Shown here piece after piece: positions 56,959 to 64,000 of a DNA stretch of 64,000 nucleotides. Source of the stretch: Pollenia angustigena (taxonomy: Eukaryota > Arthropoda > Insecta > Diptera > Polleniidae); contig OV884056.1 of the NCBI GenBank assembly GCA_930367215.1, positions 316,478,709 to 316,542,708 on the forward strand, in the 5' to 3' direction. The first letter of the stretch is position 1, and every line of letters begins with the position of its first letter. The notes below the pieces were generated by a model, which searched no databases, was not told the DNA's origin, and saw nothing but the letters and a program-made list of their open reading frames with translations. Position numbers and translations under genes: made by a program.

Positions 56959-57803
56959 CAGGGAAATCAGAAATATGCTCTAAGAAACGCGTTTTATGCG
57001 CATTAAATATGCAGTAAATCTGGAAAATATGCCCAGAAAATATTAAAAATATGCCCTAAAACTTAAAAATTGCTCATTTGAAGACACAATATTCAACACT
57101 TTTGGAAATTGTACTTTGCGCACAAGGCTAACATGGACAGAAAACCAGCCAGACGGACGGATGAACATCGTTAAATCACTTTAAAAAGTGATTCTGGGTC
57201 GATCGGTACACTGAAATATTGGTCTAGACACACATCGCATTACATTTATCCTTAATGACAACCTGCTTTGTCTTACAATTTAAGAGTAAAAATTAAATGT
57301 AGACGTCAAAATTGAAGTAACAGATTTTCGAAAAAAAGTTTTATTTGCTGCTCATCTAGGCATTTAAAAAAATTGAATATGTATCAAAATATGCCTTAAA
57401 AATATGCGCTATTCACTTTAAAAAATGCTGCAAAAAGCTCTTTTAACTAAATTATGCAAAAAAATGCTGCAAACGGTAAAATATGCACTAACATATCGAT
57501 GCCACAACTCATAAAAATCTCGAAAACGAAAAAATATATCGACCCCTTTGCGGGAAATTATCTCTGCTAACACTTGCAATATAAAAATGAAAATATGCAT
57601 TCAATTTTTGGAGCAACGAAGTGGAATTCGCCTACAATATTTTGTCAGGCGACGTCTCTTTAAATGTAGAACAAGATTGCATCAAAAACCCAATTTCAAA
57701 AAAATTGGCATGTACGATAATTTCGCGCAAATGGGTCGATATTGTTTCTGCCTTCATGGTCGCACAAGAAAAAACATGCAATTGCATATTTATGGTTTCC
57801 CTG
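56959..57803. mobile_element. Nested hAT-type element (CAGGGAAA), 845 bp
   Basis: CAGGGAAATCAGAAATATGC at the left and the inverse CAGGGAAACCATAAATATGC at the right. Duplication TTGATAAG / TTGACAAG (7 of 8). The interior repeats 'aatatgc' and includes the 'aacatggacagaaaaccagc' tract also seen at 4490. A solo end lies at 6712-6831. The overlapping frames at 57548-57850 are not supported as genes. Confidence 0.88.
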
Positions 57804-58079
57804 TTGACAAGTTTTATTTAAAAAAGATTGTTTATTTACTCAAGTACTAATTTTTTCGAAAATTATCAAAAACAATTCTCGTAATTTATAAAATTTTTAA
57901 ATTTTATTCGTTTAATCGAATAAGTAAACACTGCTTAACATCGATTAATCGTTCAATCGAACAAAAATAAAACCCGATTAATTTAACACCCTAGTGCTCA
58001 TACTCACTCATGAATAGACGAAAGAATTTCATGTATGAGATTATTTAATTTCTTCGGCTTAAATAATTTTTCATACATA

Positions 58080-58760
58080 AATGAAAGGAACAACAACAAC
58101 GCTGTGTATAATACCCACATCACAATTGTGGAATAACGGGCCTAGAACCTGCTTTAATGCGATCTAACGATATCCATCCGTCTGGCTGGTTGGTCCATGT
58201 AACCTTGTGCGCAAAGTGCTATTTTATAGATAATTCGATAAATTTGGTACATGGGTTTCAATTATCATAAGGACTTATTCTATTGGAAATGGTAAGAATC
58301 GGTCCATAATTTCACATGTTCCCAATACAAACTTCTTCTCGGAATAGTCTTTGTGTCTGTAAACCAGCGTATATATTATGTTTTTATTTAGATTAAATTT
58401 AAACCAATCTATTTTATTGCAATCTAAATAATCTAACTGGAATCGGTACATATTTATCTAAAAATACTTCTCCCGAAAATAGCTTTTGCTGCCATAACAT
58501 ACTTAAAATTGTTGGTGTTGACATTAATCCAAAATCAGCTATAGGTTCATTATAGACACCCTTCTTAACATCACTTTAAGGCAAATAGATCTCATGTATA
58601 TAAAAATATCTTAATAATATCGGGCATAAAGAACTTTTAAATACTTTTAGTCCATGATTGCCATTCTATTTAGTTAGGCTCTCTAGAAAATTTCTTTAAA
58701 ATACTTTAGTGTAGGGCATTATATGGTCGGGCTTGACCGACTATACTGGGTGCCTAAGAT
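58080..58760 (+). repeat. Dispersed repeat ending 'tggtcgggcttgaccgacta'
   Basis: Carries 'ccgtctggctggttggtcca' (58168, inverse of the tract at 57118) and ends with 'gtagggcattatatggtcgg'. The same end occurs inverted at 22667. Unclassified old element, non-coding. Confidence 0.5.
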
Positions 58761-60048
58761 GTCAGTTTGAACCGCCTTCTAGTGGCGGCTCCTGGAAACG
58801 ACTGGATATTTCCAGTAGGCTTAGGAACAAGGTTAAAATATTATGAAACTATGCAATTCTCTCAGGAAGGCTAGAAAAATAGTTCGAGGATTGCATTTCT
58901 ACTTCTTTATAATAAAAGCGAGTAATTAGATAAAAATTAAATATAAAGATGGATCCCCTCTTAGTAAGGTGGTGCATGGCCGATAATCAGAAAATTGGTC
59001 ACGCCTGGTTTCCGCTAGGAACCAAAAGGTGGCCTAATATAAAAATCCGCAGTAACGGATGCTTGGGGATGATTCCACCCTTGCATAACTGCTAATGATT
59101 AAATCAAACTCCAAACAGAGTCGTATATATGAAATTTTCCCTTATGTAAATGAAATGAATTTGGAAATAATTAAATGAACTATGTATTGGTAACAGTACG
59201 CTTATCATAGAGAAGCCGCTTGGGGGTATCAGAAGAAAAGTATTTATTTCATGCAGTAGAATCGTTGCCATGGAGTCATTAGGGACTAAGAAAGTGTAAT
59301 GGCTCGATGGCCATGGCTGGACTAGGTCTGTCGTGTTGATATCTTTATTCGGACATTGAAAATCTATGGGTGCATTGTGGCTGATGCATGCCACAAGGAT
59401 GCCTGAACATCTGAAATGACAGGGCTCTTGAAGTTTTCGGATTTCTTGAGTCTGGGGTGTCTACCTAAGCACCCTTTTATTGTTATTTTAGGCGCCACGA
59501 GCAGTCATATGGCCCCCGGAAATCACGACCGGCATGACATGATGGTTGAGGACTCAGCTTGCAGGGTAAACGTTGGTGTTGTGGTGCATCCTTGATGCTT
59601 GATGTAAGAATCGTTGTGACTCTCTTTTTTGAAACTGCTTGGATCACTCTACACCAACGATCATCACGCTATGCCCCCGGGGGCTGAGCACTTTTTGTGA
59701 ATTTCACACACACACAACACGAAGGTCAACGAAACAATTGTAAAAAGCCATAGTTTTAAAAAACAAGAACAAAACACATAGCAAATGTCTCAAACGAGTA
59801 AATATATTTTCCTCTCTTTGCACTAACCACTACATACACATTTTTAACTGTCTCTATTTGTGATGACCGCTGCTCTACACACACAGGGGCGTTTGGTAAG
59901 TGCAAGAAATAACTCACCAAGTGGTTGAGATCCACCGTGCGACAATACCGAAAGGTGGTACCACGCAGATCAAACCCATATCTGACCGACTATATATTCT
60001 TACTTGTCTATCATTAGAAATATCCAAAAAATGTGTTTTTAGCGTTCG
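58761..60048. other. Unassigned, includes a GC-richer block 58980-59690
   Basis: The block contains 'ggcgccacgagcagtcat', 'cccccggaaatcacgaccgg' and 'atgcccccgggggctgagc', and looks like UTR of an unidentified retroelement. It encodes no domain I know; the 96-codon frame at 59104-59394 (minus) is not recognised. Confidence 0.4.
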
Positions 60049-60050
60049 TA

Positions 60051-60266
60051 CACAGAAAAAAATCGTTTTCAATTAAAAACTTTTTAAAGTTAATTAAAAA
60101 TTAATTAGATTTTCAACAGTGAACAAATTAATTGTATTAATTTATTTTTTTTTGGATGCTAACTATCTTCTGCAGTTATGTTTTTGATATAAGTAAAAGT
60201 CTTGACTTAATTTTTAACTAAAACTGATTTTAATTTAAAAAAGATATGGCGAGAATTTTTTCTGTC
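60051..60266. mobile_element. CACAG-ended MITE, copy 4 (TA target)
   Basis: Starts CACAGAAAAAAATCG, ends ATTTTTTCTGTC, TA at 60049-60050 and 60267-60268. The interior resembles 414-651 ('ttttcaattaaaaa', 'gttaattaaaaattaattag', 'cagtgaacaaattaat'). 216 bp, non-coding. Confidence 0.8.
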
Positions 60267-60268
60267 TA

Positions 60269-61737
60269 CACAAAAAAATTCTTAACTCTTAATAATATAA
60301 ACTGTTTTTCGAAGAATTTTCGGACTGACAATTTAAGAATTACGAATACATCTAAAAAAATCTAGAAACCCTGCTTAGCAGTTAGTTGATGGTTGCCTTA
60401 TGCTGCAGCTTAAGCTTTTCTGCTGCATGCTACACGTTCTAAACAACGTTTAAGAGTGTGGCAATTATGCAGCCATTTGTAATTATGCACATTTATTTCT
60501 TGTTGCCTTCGGGGTCATTAATGTATTTTTCCTCCATTTTTTCTATGTGTATTAATGATTTTATTTTTGTTTAGTTTCTACTAAAAGTTTCTTGTTTCTT
60601 TAATTAATTATTTTCATTCCCTTTTTATAGCAATTTGAAGACATTTTGTTGAATTGCTTCAGAATTTTTTCGATATTATTTCGATTTGAGTTTTTGTAAA
60701 GTTTAATAATCGTGACAAAGTGTTAATGATGATGACGTTGTGGCAACTAAAACTCTTCAATATTCGTTTCGTTTTTGTTTTGTTTTTTGTATTTTTAAGT
60801 ATATTTAGTTTATCGTGCTTATGTGTATTTATGAGTTTGAAATTTTATTAAATATTCGTAAATATCACACACACAAACACACACACACACTGTTCTTTTG
60901 CTACATACTTAACATTAAAGAATCGAGTGAATGTGTTTCAAGTCATTGAATGCATTTCATTACAACTTTTAATGGTGTCACAGATGTCAACGTATTTAGT
61001 TGTTTTAAAGGGTTTTTTATAATTAAAATCTAATTTATTTAACAAAAAACTTTTAATAATTTAAAACGAAACATTTGTTAAAAACAAAAAAAAAAATAAT
61101 AAATTAAATGAATGTGTCGACAGTTACTAGCATAATTATATGTTGATGATTTTTAAATGTCTTTAAATTTTTTTTATATCGTTTGGTTTGAAACTTTTAC
61201 ACGGACGTCTCTTTGCAGACCAAAATATTATCGCCAGGCAATATTTGTGAAGCGAAAAACAAGGGTAGGAATACAGTTTTCCAAAACTTATCCATTGATG
61301 ACATTATCAGTGTGACCATTTTGGCATTTTTGCGGCTTAATTTAACATTACAAATTTTAAGGTTTCTTTTTTAAAAAATTTTTTTTTTCTAAAATTTGAG
61401 ATTTTTGAAGAGGCTGCTCCATACATCTTGTCGTAACTTTGGTACGACGTCCTCGATTTTGTTATGCAATACGTCAAAAAATTTCAAATTACACCAGATT
61501 TAAGTCTTTTTCATATCATTTTTGAATTTAGTCATTGGTTTTGGAGTGAACAAATTTGTTTATTTATTTTTTTTTTGTTTAATTATAAAATTTTAATAAA
61601 AAAATTCATAAAAAATTTTAAATATTTTTAATTAGGCTTAAGTTCATCCAATTTAATTTTCATTAAATTATTTTTATGAGGAAAGGAATTTTACAACATG
61701 AAAATTAATTAAAATTGTTATTGATAATCCTTCATTC
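60269..61737. other. Host-like non-coding DNA
   Basis: (CA)n at 60867-60891, ttttttt runs and atgatgatgacgttg. 'aatattatcgccaggcaata' near 61226 is a short palindrome. No element or gene recognised. Confidence 0.4.
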
Positions 61738-61830
61738 TTGACCGTGGCCGGGGCTCGAACCCTGGCCGGCAGGTAACCATGACATGTTTCGATCGCAACC
61801 ACTCGATCTCCTCAGATGGATTTGCCGTCT
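61738..61830 (-). mobile_element. tRNA-derived SINE-like head
   Basis: The minus strand reads 'gaggagatcgagtggttgcg' (A-box region) and, about 45 bp on, 'agggttcgagccccggccac' (B-box). It resembles a tRNA more closely than 748-900, but no full cloverleaf or mature tRNA was demonstrated. A (t)aattaattttcat stretch lies 3' of it. It may be a tRNA pseudogene. Confidence 0.5.
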
Positions 61831-61834
61831 GCTG

Positions 61835-62295
61835 TATTTTAACTGTATTTTTAATTGTATTTTAACCTTTGGTAGATCGAAATTTGCTTTCCTGAATGAT
61901 TATCCATTTTAATTGATTTAACATGTTTTTCCTTACTTCTGTTTTCTCGTACTTTTTGTCAAGAATTCATCTTAAAGTCCAAAGTACATTTTTGTCTTTC
62001 TTTTTACTGTTGACCTTTTTCAGCCTATAAAAACTTTGTCACATTTTAAAAAAGCAATAGTTATTTTCTCGCTTAAAGCATTATTTTAAGTAACTTCAAA
62101 CATTTTAATAATGCTCTAATTGAGAAAAAGGCGTCTATCAAAATTAAACGCTGAAACGCTCTATTTAAGAAAGTAAAGTTTATCTGTGATCATTTACCTA
62201 TCCATATGTATTTTCCACCACTTATTGATTTTTTCATACCAAAATGTAATCAATTCTGTTCAACACATGATCTTTTAATCTCTTTCACAGAAAAA
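61835..62295. other. Unassigned
   Basis: AT-rich; no element end or coding motif recognised. Confidence 0.4.
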
Positions 62296-62303
62296 ATTAC
62301 ACT

Positions 62304-62927
62304 CAGGACTGCCAGATAAATTTGTTAGAAAATCGTTAGTTTCCTGAGAAAAAATAAAAAAATCGGCTTTATCGTTTCGAAAATTCGTCAAAAAAATCGG
62401 ACAACTTAAAAATTAGTTTTTTAAACAATTTTTATTCGATTTTTATAAAAAAAAAACATTCAAGCAAAAACATAATTGCTTCATACCCAGCTAGCATTTT
62501 CAATCGTGTCAGAGCTACTGGGAGTCTCATGAAGAGCGTCTTTGATCGTCGATGACCGCATTTTTAATCGAAGAAGATTCCTCACACGGGTAAACTGTAA
62601 CACGAGTGAGATTCTTCCCTAGCACAGCGAGAGACGCTTCTTCAATCGTTGTGGGAATCGTTTAAGATGTGGGTAAAGGGTTTTATTAAACAAGAAAGCT
62701 ATCAGCGTAAATGCTAAGCGAAAGAAAACGTCCCGCCTTCCGCTCTTGTTAAGGTACGGCTGTTAAATATTCCAAGATTAAAAAACGAAATTGTCAGAAA
62801 ATGTAATGTTTTATTCAGACTTCGGAGTCTGAAAAAAATCGTCACTTTTTAGACAAAAATCAGCAAATCGGGACTTTGCTAATTTCGGAACAAAAAATCG
62901 TCAATCGTCAAAAATCTGGCAGCCCTG
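62304..62927. mobile_element. 624-bp hAT-type MITE with 8-bp duplication
   Basis: CAGGACTGCCAGAT at the left and the inverse CAGGGCTGCCAGAT at the right. Perfect ATTACACT at 62296-62303 and 62928-62935. The interior carries 'aaaatcgtca' words near the ends and a more GC-rich block at 62487-62760 that begins acccagctagcatttt, perhaps a further insertion. Non-coding. Confidence 0.88.
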
Positions 62928-63014
62928 ATTACACTGGTTCACAAATTTTTAACTTTTTGCCATAACCGCGAAAATTAGATATTTTCTAAAATAAATCGGG
63001 GCTGCTGATCACGA

Positions 63015-64000
63015 ATATGGCATTCATTTATTTACCTCAAGAAAAGTTTTCGAGATTTACGCGAAAATTGTGTTTTTCTGCAGCTGTTGTAGGTATTTTG
63101 AATTGTACAAGATTTACCATTTTGCATAGATATCTATTTTCTCTTTCAAAACATATCCAAACTGTGTCCATCGGATAAAGATTTACTGAGTTACAGGACT
63201 TTAAACTTGAAAAAAATTCAAAAATTCTACGATGTCTCTGAAACTACAGGGCAAATTCAAAACGGCTTAAGGATAATATTGTTGCCGAGTTTTTAATTTT
63301 TTTTACTGAATATGGTCAACAGTTTTTAAGTTATTCCAATATATGTAGTGAAAGTGCCTTAATTTTGGGCCATAACGGTATATCTCGAAAACAAGAGCTG
63401 ATAGAGAAAAATGGAGTGTAATAGTAGCATTCTTAAGCTACGGTCACACTTATTAAATGTTTGACCAAATAAGCGTAACCCCTACTTTTGTCAATAGTTA
63501 GTGAGATTTAACATGGTCTTAATATCACAAAATAAACTAATTATACTACAAGACATAGCAAAGAATTGTTTTTTGTAAGTTGTGATATTATAATCAAAAT
63601 AAATATTGGAATTTTAGAAAACGATTATTTCGTTTGCTTGTTGGTCCCGCTTTTTTCGTCAAATATTTGACAAGTGTGACCGTAGCTTTAGAAATTTTTT
63701 TAATGAAAATTCAAATTCGGATGTTTTCACTAAATATGCCGTTATTTCTTAATTCTTTGTCCGACGATAGCAATGTTACGCTTACTACATTTGAAACAAA
63801 ATATTATTTTTATCCGATCGACGCAGTTTGGAGAAAGGGAAGAAAAGAGTAAAGAGATATCTATGCAAAATGGTAAATCTTGTACAATTCAGTTGAACAG
63901 TTCTCGAGATTTTTCGAAATATCTAAAACAACTGCAGAAAAACACGATTTTCGCGTTTATCTCGAAAAGGCTTCTTGAAAAAATTAATGAGTGCCATATT
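63015..64000. mobile_element. Inverted-repeat element running off the window
   Basis: 63015-63150 ('acgcgaaaattgtgtttttc', 'acaagatttaccattttgca', 'tagatatct') is repeated inverted at 63847-64000. Further outward both sides share 'aatatggca.tcatt'. A MITE (63436-63687) is nested inside. The right boundary is not in the window. Confidence 0.75.
63436..63687. mobile_element. 252-bp MITE with TTA duplication
   Basis: AGCTACGGTCACACTT at the left is inverted at the right (aagtgtgaccgtagct), with TTA at 63433-63435 and 63688-63690. The 3-bp TTA target suggests PIF/Harbinger type. No ORF. Confidence 0.82.

Larger units (their letters stand above)
55980..57993 (+). mobile_element. hAT element relic with 8-bp duplication
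   Basis: Ends TAGGGTGTT and inverse AACACCCTA, with perfect GTGCTCAT duplications at 55972-55979 and 57994-58001. Subterminal clusters of 'cgattaatcg', 'gttcgaat' and 'ttcaatcgaac' occur at both ends. A transposase trace (56811-56950) survives, and a second hAT-type element is nested at 56959-57803. Confidence 0.9.

Noticed and set aside
57548..57850. Overlapping 100- and 66-codon ORFs
   Set aside because: Inside a non-autonomous hAT-type element, in two frames of the same DNA, with no transposase motif.

Overview
The window looks like intergenic or large-intron DNA from a dipteran genome, probably a higher (calyptrate-type) fly. This is inferred from the AT-rich background, the fly-type transposon families, the GTTGTTG/CAG-rich islands and the 'tggtcgggcttgaccgacta' repeat ends. 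There are no rRNA genes, no true tRNA genes, no CRISPR array and no intact host gene. The only candidate host coding piece is one possible exon at 9264-9416, weakly supported. Nearly everything that can be named is a transposable element, and many elements are inserted inside others.

Left part (1-13.9 kb): two diverged inverted copies of one repeat (320-985 and 4725-4882). One is empty and the other carries a CACAG-ended, TA-flanked MITE. Then come a tRNA-like SINE (748-900), a foldback element with 8-bp target duplication holding a second foldback (3147-4466), an 83-bp TTAA-flanked piggyBac-type MITE (4887-4969), the first two copies of a 265-bp MITE (8158, 13601), and TIR elements at 10621-11105 and 11673-12223.

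Middle (14-31 kb): another CACAG MITE (15349-16017); a low-repeat host-like segment (17.1-18.3 kb); a non-LTR relic split by a 506-bp MITE (20438-21317); and a foldback (24097-26449) with perfect 8-bp duplications, into which a 5'-truncated RTE-type retrotransposon (24319-25721) inserted with a perfect 12-bp duplication and an uninterrupted reading frame. A 1-kb TIR element (27051-28083) carries the third 265-bp MITE.

Right part (30-64 kb): relics of hAT, mariner-like (two), RTE and RNase H-bearing non-LTR elements; Helitron-like elements ending in hairpin plus CTAG (32166-33104, 40098-41262, 42725-43970, 44136-44630, 54265-55895); a complete but inactivated Tc1-like element (49553-51501) with 26-bp perfect TIRs; a TIR/foldback element (51668-53108); a hAT element nested in a hAT element (55980-57993 and 56959-57803), both with 8-bp duplications; another hAT-type MITE (62304-62927); and an inverted-repeat element running off the window end.

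The stretches between elements (about 1-2.6, 9.8-10.6, 11.1-11.7, 17.1-18.3, 21.5-22.6, 28.7-29.3, 36.0-37.0, 48.3-49.5 and 60.3-61.2 kb) have simple CAA/GTT/CAG runs and little repeat similarity. They probably represent older host non-coding sequence. No cooperative gene system is visible. The interest lies in dated nesting, the CACAG element group, and inversion of the foldback core.
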